Shown piece by piece: positions 53,991 to 62,348 of a stretch of DNA of 64,000 nt (position 1 is its first letter; every line of letters begins with the position of its first letter). Below the pieces are notes generated by a model that was not told where the DNA came from, did no database searches, and saw nothing but the letters and a program-made list of their open reading frames with translations. A program made the position numbers and the translations under genes. Origin of the DNA: Paracoccus alcaliphilus (GTDB lineage: Bacteria; Pseudomonadota; Alphaproteobacteria; Rhodobacterales; Rhodobacteraceae). Where the stretch lies: assembly GCF_028553725.1 (NCBI RefSeq), contig NZ_CP067124.1:2738001-2802000 (forward strand), given 5' to 3'.

Positions 53991-54014
53991 AGGGCTGCAC
54001 TTCCTATGCGGCCG
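53991..54014 (-). promoter_or_regulatory. Conserved phage motif, copy A (candidate late promoter or RNA-processing site)
   Basis: Minus strand: CGGCCGCATAGGAAGTGC then AGCCCTCG. The GGCCGC and GTGCAGCC flanks can pair, leaving ATAGGAA in a loop. It ends 25 bases before the start of the giant gene and follows the gap after the next gene. Confidence 0.65.
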
Positions 54015-54188
54015 GATTTCCTCTTACTTATGGCATGACGTGGCGGCTTGGCTCAAGCGAGAAGGCGATGCGCGCCAGTCATCCGCTGGCCAGATCTCAA
54101 AATGCCAACTCTTGACACGAAGTCAATTTCGTCAGTTATACAGATGCAATATGTTATTGAATGGCAGATAGAAAAATTGAGGGATAAG

Positions 54189-54521
54189 TTGAAAAGTAAC
54201 CTTTTGATTTCTTCATTCGCTATCACTTTGATCTGTGCCTCAAGTCTCCCCGCCAGTGCGAACGGCGAGATTGCGGAGGTCGTTGCTCGTTTTCGCGGTT
54301 GCGACTACTTCATCGCAGACGGACCAAACGGCCTCTATGTCTTGGAGTGGTATGGGGGATATGATCCTGATGTTGGCGATCGACTCTATGGCGCCATATC
54401 AAGCTATGGAATGAAAGATGTAATCTACTTGCCGTCCGAATTGGTAGGACGAGTATGGGTCGAAGATTATATGGAATCAGAAACTGCTGCGCTAGACGAA
54501 ATAGCAGACCATTGTAATTAA
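54189..54521 (+). CDS. Plus-strand AT-rich prophage gene (moron), exported protein
   Basis: 110 residues from a TTG start chosen because GAGGGA lies 4 bases ahead and the resulting N-terminus is a signal peptide (LKSNLLISSFAITLICASSL then PASANGE); the longer frames from 54048 or 54147 would place it inside the chain. The mature part is acidic (GEIAEVVARFRGCDYFIADG, EWYGGYDPDVGDRLYGAISS) with two Cys, one near each end, that could pair. The AT-rich composition and reversed direction mark it as a moron. A periplasmic or envelope role, such as blocking superinfection, is possible but unproven. Confidence 0.68.
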   Translation: MKSNLLISSFAITLICASSLPASANGEIAEVVARFRGCDYFIADGPNGLYVLEWYGGYDPDVGDRLYGAISSYGMKDVIYLPSELVGRVWVEDYMESETAALDEIADHCN

Positions 54522-54555
54522 TGCGTGGGCATAGTTCTGTTATGATTCGACATCC

Positions 54556-54582
54556 GGGGCGGCGCGTAAATGCGACCGCCCC
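54556..54582 (-). terminator. Terminator-like hairpin after the internal virion gene
   Basis: GGGGCGG (54556-54562) pairs with CCGCCCC (54576-54582). It lies 8 bases after the minus-strand stop at 54590 and 35 bases after the stop of the plus-strand gene, so it can separate both. Confidence 0.55.
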
Positions 54583-54589
54583 ATCATCG

Positions 54590-56356
54590 TCACTGCGGTC
54601 GCCGCGCAACCGGAACTTCGCCATCTAGCGGTGCCGCAGCACCTTGGCCCGAGAATGCGCCCTGCGCCTCTTGCAGCGCCTCGGCATAGGTCATGGTCGG
54701 CTGACCGTCCAAACCGATGCTGTTCTTGTAGATCTCCTGCGCGGCTCGGGCGATGCGGTCAGGCTCTGCCTTGATAAGATCGGTCGCGGCACCCCGGCGC
54801 TCGGCATCGGCTTTCAGCAGCGCATCCTGCTGGGCGGCCATTCGCGCCGACGCAGCCTCGAACGCCTTTTCCGGTGACGTGATCCACAGTGCCCGCTGGA
54901 TGAAGTTGTCGATACGGTCTTGTTGAACGACTACCTCGCCCGTGGTCTGGTTGCGCATGGCAAGGCGCACGCCAACAACGTCGCCGCCATTGTCCCGGAT
55001 CAGCGCGCTATCATCGCGCAGGATTTCATAGCCGTCATCGTAATAGCCCGCGGCGTTGTAGGCATCGAGCAGGTTATCTGCCGCGCCGTCCACATCGCCC
55101 TGCATGGCCGCGAACATGCCGCGCCCCCATGCGTCCATTCCCTCGCGGGCCGTGCCGCTGCGAACGAACTCATCAAATTTCTCGGCTTGATCGATCCGAC
55201 CTTGCCGCAGCAATTCGCGCATGACGATGGGCGCGCCGTTCTTGCGATAGCTTTCCATGAAGGTCTTGGCGCCCTGATCGCGCTTTGCCTCGGTCATGGG
55301 CTTGCCGCGCGTGGCCCCCATGGCGTCAACCGGGACCGCATCTGCCGCGGCCTTCATCGACGGGCTGTCGCCAACGTTGTTCATCACGGTTTCAGCTGCT
55401 GTCGCGACCTGTGCTTTGGAGCCATCCGTGCCGGGTGCCGACGCTTGGGCTGCCGCAGCTTGCCCGTCGTCTCTGATCGCCCCCCACGACTGCGCCAGCG
55501 GCGTGCCGAGGGTCGAGGACAGGCCATCGTTGTTCAGGTCAACCCGCTCGGGGGCGCCCACGACATCGCGGCCGAGTGCATATTCGGACGCGGCTTGCAG
55601 GGGGCGGTTGATGCCGCGCACCACGTCGACGCCCTCGTTGACGATGGTTTCGCCAGTGCGGGCCAGCGCATCGCCAACGAAATCACCTGCAACCCGGCCA
55701 GCCTGTTGAATGTCCTTGCTCAACCCGCCCGGCTGCGCCCATTGGTGCTGCCGGTTGTCGGTCGGCTGATAGCCGCCATCGGGGGCGGCGGGGAACAATC
55801 GTGTCACCGTCGATCTGGGGGGGCGAGGCTGGGCCGGGGCCGATGCCGGGGCGGCACTCTGGTCAGGCTGGGGCTGGGCCGGGGCGGCTGGCACCGGGTC
55901 CGATGCGACCGCCCCAAGGCCAAGCGGAGTTTCCTGCCACGGCACCGTTGCATCCCATTCGGGGATGCGAAAACTGCCGCGCGCGGGCTCGGGCGCAACG
56001 GCATCGGGCATGGCGCCAAGGGTGGCGGTCCCGCTCGTGCTGATCCCGGCATTGGTCAGAAGCCCGCCCTCGGCAGCCTGATCCGCCTGTGACAACGCCT
56101 CGCGCATCGCGCGGCTGTCGCCCCAATCCTGATCGGTCTGCCTGATGCTCTGGCGGCGGGCCTGATTGATCAGCCCTGTCCCCTCAAGGTTTACCTCGTG
56201 GGCCTCTTGCGCGCGCCTGTCCTGATTCTCTCTGATCTGGTCCAGCCGCTCCTGCCGTGCCTGATCAATCTTGCGATCATCCCAGCGATTGCGCACATCG
56301 CGCCCGCCGACAAAGCCGTTGACGAATGCCGAGATCCCGGTGCCGAGTCCGCTCAT
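54590..56356 (-). CDS. Phage internal virion-like protein
   Basis: 588 residues from ATG 56356 (AAGGGAAAG ahead). N-terminal charged coiled region (RQERLDQIRENQDRRAQEAH), a Pro/Ala-rich linker (QPRPPRSTVTRLFPAAPDGG), helical middle (SYRKNGAPIVMRELLRQGRI, DKAEKF-like repeats) and a helical end (ASARMAAQQDALLKADAERR). No enzyme motif. Its place between the giant protein and the lysozyme-like gene matches the internal core proteins of podoviruses, which are ejected with the DNA. The family name is not known. Confidence 0.6.
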   Translation of the reverse strand: MSGLGTGISAFVNGFVGGRDVRNRWDDRKIDQARQERLDQIRENQDRRAQEAHEVNLEGTGLINQARRQSIRQTDQDWGDSRAMREALSQADQAAEGGLLTNAGISTSGTATLGAMPDAVAPEPARGSFRIPEWDATVPWQETPLGLGAVASDPVPAAPAQPQPDQSAAPASAPAQPRPPRSTVTRLFPAAPDGGYQPTDNRQHQWAQPGGLSKDIQQAGRVAGDFVGDALARTGETIVNEGVDVVRGINRPLQAASEYALGRDVVGAPERVDLNNDGLSSTLGTPLAQSWGAIRDDGQAAAAQASAPGTDGSKAQVATAAETVMNNVGDSPSMKAAADAVPVDAMGATRGKPMTEAKRDQGAKTFMESYRKNGAPIVMRELLRQGRIDQAEKFDEFVRSGTAREGMDAWGRGMFAAMQGDVDGAADNLLDAYNAAGYYDDGYEILRDDSALIRDNGGDVVGVRLAMRNQTTGEVVVQQDRIDNFIQRALWITSPEKAFEAASARMAAQQDALLKADAERRGAATDLIKAEPDRIARAAQEIYKNSIGLDGQPTMTYAEALQEAQGAFSGQGAAAPLDGEVPVARRPQ

Positions 56357-56366
56357 GGTCTTTCCC

Positions 56367-57125
56367 TTACGATACCGGGCGCAGCGCGCCCATGCGGTTG
56401 TTGCTTGCCTCGAACCCGCTGATTGCGTTGTCCAGTTCGGCATCGCTTACATTGCGGAATCCGTGCCATTCGTTGCGCAGGGCCCGGCGCTTTGCCACGG
56501 GGTCATTCAGGCCACGCAGGCGAGCGCTGGCCAGATGATTGATCATGGCATCCTGAACCTCTGGGGTGAACCGCGTGTCGCCTGACAAGCCCATCTGTTG
56601 CGCGGCGCGGCGCATGGTGCTGCCGACGATCTGACCGGCGCCAACTGGCGTTGCCACGGTCCCGTTATTCTGCTGGGCAACCCATCGGCCATAATCTCCC
56701 TTCGGATCGGTGAAGGTATAGAGTTCATCGAGAGTCATCTGCGAGGGGCGCACACCGGCAAAGCGCCCGCCGTCGCGTTGTGCATGGCTGAACAGGGTGT
56801 CGTAATCGCCCGCGCCCTCCGTGCGGCGTAGCAGTTCCGCGAACGACCCGCCCGCTCCAGCACCACCGAGCGAAATCGAACCGTCCGCGTTCGCCGTGAC
56901 GCCTGCGCCGCCGCCGCTGTTGGTCAACTGGCCCGGATTGGGGAAGGCGCCCATCCCGCCCGACATGCCGCCGCCAGATTGCAGGGGGCGGTTGGCTTCC
57001 TTCTCCATGATGTCCAGCCAGCGATCCTTGCGCGCGGAATCTTCCTCCCGCGCCTTCCGGTCCCGCTTCGACTGGACAGACCCCGCGAAGCCCTCGGCAA
57101 ATGCTCCAAGTGATGCAATCGACAT
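56367..57125 (-). CDS. Phage lysozyme-like (muramidase) virion protein
   Basis: 252 residues. After a charged N-terminal tract and a Gly-rich linker, a muramidase-type domain begins: LRRTEGAGDYDTLFSHAQR (catalytic Glu candidate), SQMTLDELYTFTDPKGDYGR, TPVGAGQIVGSTMRRAAQQM and FTPEVQDAMINHLASARL, the lysozyme-like fold of tail- or core-associated hydrolases. It would cut peptidoglycan during DNA entry rather than cause lysis. The ATG overlaps the stop of the gene before it (TAATG). Confidence 0.78.
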   Translation of the reverse strand: MSIASLGAFAEGFAGSVQSKRDRKAREEDSARKDRWLDIMEKEANRPLQSGGGMSGGMGAFPNPGQLTNSGGGAGVTANADGSISLGGAGAGGSFAELLRRTEGAGDYDTLFSHAQRDGGRFAGVRPSQMTLDELYTFTDPKGDYGRWVAQQNNGTVATPVGAGQIVGSTMRRAAQQMGLSGDTRFTPEVQDAMINHLASARLRGLNDPVAKRRALRNEWHGFRNVSDAELDNAISGFEASNNRMGALRPVS

Positions 57126-58066
57126 TATGCGGCCTCCTTCTTCCCGGCGAGGCTGGATACCTTCGCATCCAGATCCTTGATCGCGCCCATGGTCACGCCG
57201 ATGGCGCTGATCACGTCGATGCTCTTGCCGTCACCCCGGCCGGTGGCGGCGGCGAAGTCCTCGGCATAAGGACCGATGTGTCGGCCGCCGTCGCCTTCGC
57301 CCTCGTTGTAGGTCCATGCCTCGACCGGCATTTCGCGCAATGCCCCAAGCGCGCTGCCCTTGGGCAGTTCCTCCATGTCCTTCTTGATCTTCTTGGACGA
57401 TCCAAAGACCAGCCCGGCCATCGTTCCTATCCCACCCATGACGCTTGAAAGGCCCTTTTGCCCAGCCTCCCATCCTTGCAGCTGCTGCTGGTATTGAGTG
57501 TTCAGCAATTGCCCCTGCTGCCCATAGCCCGCCATCGCGCCTTGCCCGCCTGCCTGCAAGGCGCCGTTGGAAAGGCCCATCGATGTTGCCGGGTTCACGC
57601 CCAGCCCCGACCCAAGGTTGATGGCGTTGCCCATCCGCGCTTCACCCTCAGCCTGAACCTGACGGTCGGACAGGTTGATCGCGCCAGCCTGCGCCAGCCC
57701 GGCATCCAGCGAAGCCCTGCGCGCACCGGATTGGAATGCCCCCGATCCCGGGTTGATTCCCATGGCCATGGCCTGACGAACGCGCGTGCCCTCGGCGGCT
57801 TTGATCTGCTGGTTAACATCGGCAACGGCTTGGCTCGATCGCTGCTCGCGCCGCGCCGTGCTGTCCCATTCCTGCGCCTCTTTGATGTATTGGTCTTGCA
57901 GAGGCCGGAACACATCTTGCCAGCGCGCCCGATCCTCGGCGGCCCACTCGTTCGTAATCTCGGCCTGCGACTGCATCCATTCCAGCAGCTGCTGGCCGGT
58001 TTCCGCGCTTTTCAGGGCGGCGATGCCGATGTTCTCGTCCGGTTTAGGTGCCTTGCCGCCGCCCAT
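57125..58066 (-). CDS. Phage virion protein with C-terminal S74-type chaperone domain
   Basis: 313 residues. The N-terminal 200 residues are helical and Gln/Gly-rich (DRARWQDVFRPLQDQYIKEA, AMAGYGQQGQLLNTQYQQQL). The C-terminal 90 residues fit the intramolecular chaperone autoprocessing (peptidase S74) pattern: FGSSKKIKKDMEELPKG, LREMPVEAWTYNEGEGDGG, RHIGPYAEDFAAATGRGDG. This domain helps fold trimeric fibres and then cleaves itself off with a Ser-Lys dyad; the SSKK stretch provides both residues. Its presence suggests the protein trimerises, although no fibre-like repeats are seen ahead of it. Confidence 0.75.
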   Translation of the reverse strand: MGGGKAPKPDENIGIAALKSAETGQQLLEWMQSQAEITNEWAAEDRARWQDVFRPLQDQYIKEAQEWDSTARREQRSSQAVADVNQQIKAAEGTRVRQAMAMGINPGSGAFQSGARRASLDAGLAQAGAINLSDRQVQAEGEARMGNAINLGSGLGVNPATSMGLSNGALQAGGQGAMAGYGQQGQLLNTQYQQQLQGWEAGQKGLSSVMGGIGTMAGLVFGSSKKIKKDMEELPKGSALGALREMPVEAWTYNEGEGDGGRHIGPYAEDFAAATGRGDGKSIDVISAIGVTMGAIKDLDAKVSSLAGKKEAA

Positions 58067-58081
58067 GCCGTTATCCTTTCA

Positions 58082-58552
58082 TCATTCCGTCTGCACGATT
58101 TCAGTTTTCTGGACCTGCGAAAGCACGTCTGCCCGATCCAGCGTTGACACGATCACGTCGCCGCCATTGGCCAGCGCCCCACGCTCGCGGTGCTGGATCT
58201 GGAAACCAATCTTCAACAGGGCGCAGATCGCCCTGACGTTCTCGACCGGGGTTTTCGTGACCAGGCGATCCAGATTGAACAGCTTGGGGTGGAATGCGAC
58301 GGTCACTCCCATCTGGATGATGTCCACCGATAGCATTTTCCCGAAAGCCATACCGAAATGGAACTCGGCGCTTTGGTTCGGGCGGAACGCCTCGAACACA
58401 ATGATCCCTTTCAGATAGTCGGGGTTGTTCTCGAACCCATCCTGATATGCCGCGATGGCGCAGGCATCTTCCATGAAGCCGGGGCTATTGGTCAGATCCA
58501 TCGCTTTGGCCAGCGTGTCTTTCTGGCGCGTGGTGGTGAACGTCGTCGTCAT
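58082..58552 (-). CDS. GNAT-like acetyltransferase in the virion gene cluster
   Basis: 156 residues. The pattern VFEAFRPNQSAEFHFGMAFG, then QMGVTVAFHPKLFNLDRLVT and KTPVENVRAICALLKIGFQI follows a GNAT fold (acyl-CoA loop, then the N-x-x-A helix and the GF strand). T7-group phages carry a comparable acetyltransferase-like internal virion protein (gp13/DUF2824), so this is probably a virion or assembly component rather than an enzyme. Catalytic activity is not shown. Confidence 0.65.
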   Translation of the reverse strand: MTTTFTTTRQKDTLAKAMDLTNSPGFMEDACAIAAYQDGFENNPDYLKGIIVFEAFRPNQSAEFHFGMAFGKMLSVDIIQMGVTVAFHPKLFNLDRLVTKTPVENVRAICALLKIGFQIQHRERGALANGGDVIVSTLDRADVLSQVQKTEIVQTE

Positions 58553-58580
58553 GGTTCCCTCTCTCTTTCAGCCGGGCGCA

Positions 58581-59183
58581 TTACTGCCCCCCGGATATGA
58601 CCAGCCGCCCCTGCCGGATGTAGTAACCGGCCGTGGTGGTGGTTTCGTCGTTCCACTCCGTCGCATAGGCGATCACGGTAACGGTCGGCGTCACGTTGGG
58701 CGTGTTGAAAACCCCGGTCAGCGCGAAGGGGAACATCCCTGACATGTCCGCATCGGGCGAGCGCACGCCGGTCTTGGTGCGCGCGACCTCAACGCCGTTG
58801 ATCGACATGATGATGGTCGAGAATGAATTGCTGACATGGGTGTTGTCGGTGTAGCCCTCGAACGTCGCGATGAACCCGCCGTCCTCAAAACCGGCAACGG
58901 AATCCGACAGGATGGTCAGCGGGTTTGCCTGATTGCGCGTACTGTTGACCAGGACATCGGCAACCGGGGTCGAGGATATGCCATAGATCGAGCGGGCCGC
59001 GGCGGCGGCCTTCCTCGCCTCGACCTTCGCCCTGCGGTCCGCAACGAACAGCGCGGCATCCACCGCCTTTTGCAATTCGCCATAACGCACCGCCTGCTTG
59101 TCCTTGGGACCGCGTTCGCCAAGCAGTTCCTCGACCTTGGCATTGAAGATATTACCGGTGCGGACGTTTCCCTTCTGCATCAT
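58581..59183 (-). CDS. Phage tail-associated protein, unknown
   Basis: 200 residues from ATG 59183 (GGAGG and GGAG ahead; ATGATG overlaps the stop of the tail gene). N-terminal helical, Ala/Arg-rich part (RYGELQKAVDAALFVADRRA) then a beta-sandwich-like domain (GFIATFEGYTDNTHVSNSFS, TVTVIAYATEWNDETTTTAG). Probably a tail decoration, plug or fibre-linker protein. No family recognised. Confidence 0.55.
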   Translation of the reverse strand: MMQKGNVRTGNIFNAKVEELLGERGPKDKQAVRYGELQKAVDAALFVADRRAKVEARKAAAAARSIYGISSTPVADVLVNSTRNQANPLTILSDSVAGFEDGGFIATFEGYTDNTHVSNSFSTIIMSINGVEVARTKTGVRSPDADMSGMFPFALTGVFNTPNVTPTVTVIAYATEWNDETTTTAGYYIRQGRLVISGGQ

Positions 59184-60955
59184 CTCCAGACCTCCGAAAG
59201 AGATTGCCCGATTGCAACGCGGATGATTTCGACCGTGCTGCGGATCTCGATCTGCCATTCACGGTATCGGCCCGCAGGCAGCCTGAACGGGGTGTTGGCG
59301 CCCCCGGTCTTGGTATAGATCAGGTTCCCGTCGCCATAGAACCGGATCTCGAATCCCTCGGCGCCGCCCCATGATCCTTCTTCCGTCTGGACGGAAACTC
59401 GGAACTCGTTTTCCCATAGGATCAATTCATCGGGTATCGTGGCGTTGATCCGATAGGGACCGTCATTCGTGAACGTCAGATCGTCCAGGGTGGCCGTGAA
59501 CTCGTCTATCGCGATCAGGTCGATCGTCCCGCTTGGGCGGTGCGGTGTCGATGCGGCTCCAGCCTCAACCAGCCCGGCGCTGTAATTGACCGGGGCGGTG
59601 TAGCGAAACGGCTTTGAACGCCAGATTGCTTGCAGCGTGTCGCCAGAAGGCGCGTCGAACCGATAGATGGCATCTGTATCCGACTGCGGGACACAGAAGG
59701 TAAAGTTGTTCGTCGGGTTGTTCCAGAACAGGCGATACAGTTCCGTGCATCGTACAAGTGATGGCTGGTCGCCGGTCACGTTGACGATGAATGTAAACCG
59801 CCTGCTCGGGTTAGCATCCCATGTCGAAAAGATATAGGCATCGCCGTATCGCCCCGCCGCGAAATACTCGGCGTTTGCCAGCGCCTGCCAGTCATCCTTG
59901 GCCCACAGATCCCGAGTGATCAGCTGGGCGCCGCCCTCGCTGATCTGCACCAGACCCTCGTTTGAGGCATAGATTGCATATGCCCCCATATCCACAATGG
60001 AGTCGGGTGTCAGGCATGGCAGGATGCTTTCAACCTTCTGCATCGCCATGCTGTCCGGGTGCAAACCTTGGATGATGTAGGGGGCACCCTTTGTCAGAAC
60101 GATCAAAGACGTGCCGACGGCGCAGAGACCGACAATGCTGTAATCGCATACCAAGCGATAGCCATCCGGCCATGCATGCGGCTGGTATGGTTCGCAGAAC
60201 AGGATCTCTTTGCCGCGAAACCCGGCCATGATGCCATTCGCCATGCCGGTCAGCCCGCGCAGGTCGTTCGGTGCTGGCAGAAAGTCTTTCGTGGGGCACG
60301 GCTCGGCGATCGGGTTTTCTCCGAACACATCGACAAAGGTTGTGTCCAGAACAGGCACGGTCGCGATGTAATACAGATCGGTCACGCCGGCCGCGCTGGT
60401 CTGGCTGCGATAGAGCCTCTTATGCAGGATCATCCGGCCGTTCTGGACCGTAGATCCGGGCATATCGCTGACGGTGATCTGGGTTCCCTCGCTGAACTTC
60501 CGGGGCAGGCTAAGGTTGGAGGGAGCCGTTTCCTCGCCATAGATCGAGACGATCGTATAAGCATACATGACCGTTTCGGCCGTATCATCGTCTACGGTTC
60601 CCGACAGCGTTACCGACGGCCGGGTTGCCACGCGATCGAAGGCAAGCGGCTCCAGCGTGGCGCCCATATAGACCTGTGGGGATGCGGTTTCGCGCGTAAT
60701 GTATAGGCGGTCGGCATCAATCGGACCCGGAACGCAATTCGCCCGGCCAGCCCAGCCCAGCCATGTGTTTCCGTAACGATAGATTGCGTTCAGGTCATGC
60801 TGGTACTGGTGGACCAGATTATGACCCCGCATCGGTTTCAGAGATCCACCAGTCAGACGGGCATTGCTGGCAAGGACGGCCTTTTGTTCCGGCAGAAGGT
60901 GCGGCGCGATCCGGGGGGTTTCGCCGTCAAAGATGGTGAAGTCGAGAGTCGCCAT
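59180..60955 (-). CDS. Phage tail tube/nozzle-like protein
   Basis: 591 residues, beta-rich (propeller-like blades: LDFTIFDGETPRIAPHLLPE, VLASNARLTGGSLKPMRGHN, ADRLYITRETASPQVYMG, YAIYASNEGLVQISEGGAQL). It resembles podoviral tail proteins that complete the tail nozzle (the role of T7 gp12), although it is shorter than T7's. Start and stop overlap the two neighbouring tail genes, which supports one assembly module. Confidence 0.68.
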   Translation of the reverse strand: MATLDFTIFDGETPRIAPHLLPEQKAVLASNARLTGGSLKPMRGHNLVHQYQHDLNAIYRYGNTWLGWAGRANCVPGPIDADRLYITRETASPQVYMGATLEPLAFDRVATRPSVTLSGTVDDDTAETVMYAYTIVSIYGEETAPSNLSLPRKFSEGTQITVSDMPGSTVQNGRMILHKRLYRSQTSAAGVTDLYYIATVPVLDTTFVDVFGENPIAEPCPTKDFLPAPNDLRGLTGMANGIMAGFRGKEILFCEPYQPHAWPDGYRLVCDYSIVGLCAVGTSLIVLTKGAPYIIQGLHPDSMAMQKVESILPCLTPDSIVDMGAYAIYASNEGLVQISEGGAQLITRDLWAKDDWQALANAEYFAAGRYGDAYIFSTWDANPSRRFTFIVNVTGDQPSLVRCTELYRLFWNNPTNNFTFCVPQSDTDAIYRFDAPSGDTLQAIWRSKPFRYTAPVNYSAGLVEAGAASTPHRPSGTIDLIAIDEFTATLDDLTFTNDGPYRINATIPDELILWENEFRVSVQTEEGSWGGAEGFEIRFYGDGNLIYTKTGGANTPFRLPAGRYREWQIEIRSTVEIIRVAIGQSLSEVWR

Positions 60956-61605
60956 CAGAAATCTCGGAACACTGTGCGGATCGGCGCGCGCTGCTGGCCA
61001 CGCATGTTCCAGCGGAACGCATTGTCCAACCGCTCGCGGAACTCGATCGCATACCGCGCGGCCTTGCGTTCATCGGTCCATGGCTCGCGCGGGATCGACA
61101 GAAGCTTGGCCAGCGCGCCAGCAGCGATGGTGCCGCCGTGGATGTCCACCATGAATTGCGGGACGACGTTGAAGCGGTCAAACAGCGGGTCGTTAAGGTC
61201 GGTGCTGAACTCGCTGCCCGTAAGGGGCTTGAGGAAAACCGAAACCTCCAGCGTGCCGGGTTCCTCGAAGGGGCTGACAGTCAGTTCGTTCGGGGAAACC
61301 TGCGTGACATAGCGCGGCAGGCCGACAGATGCGGCCTCAATGGTGCTGAACTGCACAGGCGTCAGTGGCTTGCCGTTGAACTTGGCAAACTCGATCTCGT
61401 GGATTGCAGCGACATCCGGCGCGACAGGGGTGCCCGCCGCGCCGGTAATCTCAACCGTGGTCAGATGCCGCCACGCCCGGCTCCGCTCGCAAAACTCGAT
61501 CGCCGCGAACCTCGCGTGCTGCTCGGCCAGGAAGTCAGGACATTCCGGGCAGAACGGCAGGATCAGCGGCAGGAACGCCTTTGTGCGGGCCATATCGACG
61601 GGCAT
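60955..61605 (-). CDS. Phage tail/adaptor-associated protein
   Basis: 216 residues. Compact fold with motifs FLPLILPFCPECPDFLAEQH, LPRYVTQVSPNELTVSPFEE and, near the end, ARYAIEFRERLDNAFRWNM. It sits between the adaptor-like protein and the nozzle-like protein, so a role as a connector or tail-completion protein is likely. No named family recognised. Confidence 0.6.
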   Translation of the reverse strand: MPVDMARTKAFLPLILPFCPECPDFLAEQHARFAAIEFCERSRAWRHLTTVEITGAAGTPVAPDVAAIHEIEFAKFNGKPLTPVQFSTIEAASVGLPRYVTQVSPNELTVSPFEEPGTLEVSVFLKPLTGSEFSTDLNDPLFDRFNVVPQFMVDIHGGTIAAGALAKLLSIPREPWTDERKAARYAIEFRERLDNAFRWNMRGQQRAPIRTVFRDF

Positions 61606-61619
61606 GACGTTTCATCCCC

Positions 61620-62336
61620 TTATTGTTGCGAGACGCCGACGGGACCGTATGCGTTTGCCAGCGACATTGTTGCCTGCGCGACCCCGAGGGCCTGCAAGGA
61701 TTGGTTCGCCAGCGCCAGATGAGCCTGCGCGCGATTGGCGGCATCGGGGGCTGCGCTGTCCTTCGAGAATGCACGGAATAGCACGAAATCAAGCAGAATG
61801 CCCTGATACTCGTCGGCCAGCGGCACCACAGCGGTATAGCTGGACACGTCCAGCACACCGCTTGATGGCGTCGGGACCGGCGTCGGCAGGATGCCCACGA
61901 TTGCCTCGATCCTGCCGCTGCCCGTGTTGCCCGGGATCACGTAGAACTCACGCGGGCTCATGGGGTCTTGGAACGCCATATCCACTACCGCGGAATAGGC
62001 CAGCCCGCTCGTGCTGTGCCAGTCGGGGATCTGGGCATCAATGATCTCGCGGCGGGCCAGCGTTCGGATCGCCTTGCCCGGTGCATTGCCGGGCGAGGTG
62101 CCAACGTTGCGGACGATCTTCGACAGGATCATCACGTTTTCCGGCAGCGATTGCTTGGTGCCGCTGACCAATGTCAGCACCATGGACTCGGTCTTGGCAT
62201 TGGGCTTGATCGTGACGATTGCCCTCATGCCCTCATTGAGCCAATCGCGAAGTTCGACGGCGGTCCAGTGGACGGCATCAGCGTCTTGCAGGATGGTGGA
62301 TGCGCGGCGCATCACGTCGGCGGCGGTGAACGACAT
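61620..62336 (-). CDS. Phage head-tail adaptor-like protein (tail tubular A role, DUF6682-like)
   Basis: 238 residues. N-terminal helical bundle (ADVMRRASTILQDADAVHWT, AVELRDWLNEGMRAIVTIKP), then beta strands and a helical end (LALANQSLQALGVAQATMSL). This is the layout of podoviral adaptors that join portal and nozzle (T7 gp11 role). Position three genes after the capsid protein fits that role. Confidence 0.7.
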   Translation of the reverse strand: MSFTAADVMRRASTILQDADAVHWTAVELRDWLNEGMRAIVTIKPNAKTESMVLTLVSGTKQSLPENVMILSKIVRNVGTSPGNAPGKAIRTLARREIIDAQIPDWHSTSGLAYSAVVDMAFQDPMSPREFYVIPGNTGSGRIEAIVGILPTPVPTPSSGVLDVSSYTAVVPLADEYQGILLDFVLFRAFSKDSAAPDAANRAQAHLALANQSLQALGVAQATMSLANAYGPVGVSQQ

Positions 62337-62348
62337 AGCAGATGCTCC

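Noticed and set aside
54048..54188. Longer N-terminus for the exported moron
   Set aside because: It would bury the signal peptide; the TTG at 54189 has a good Shine-Dalgarno at the right distance.
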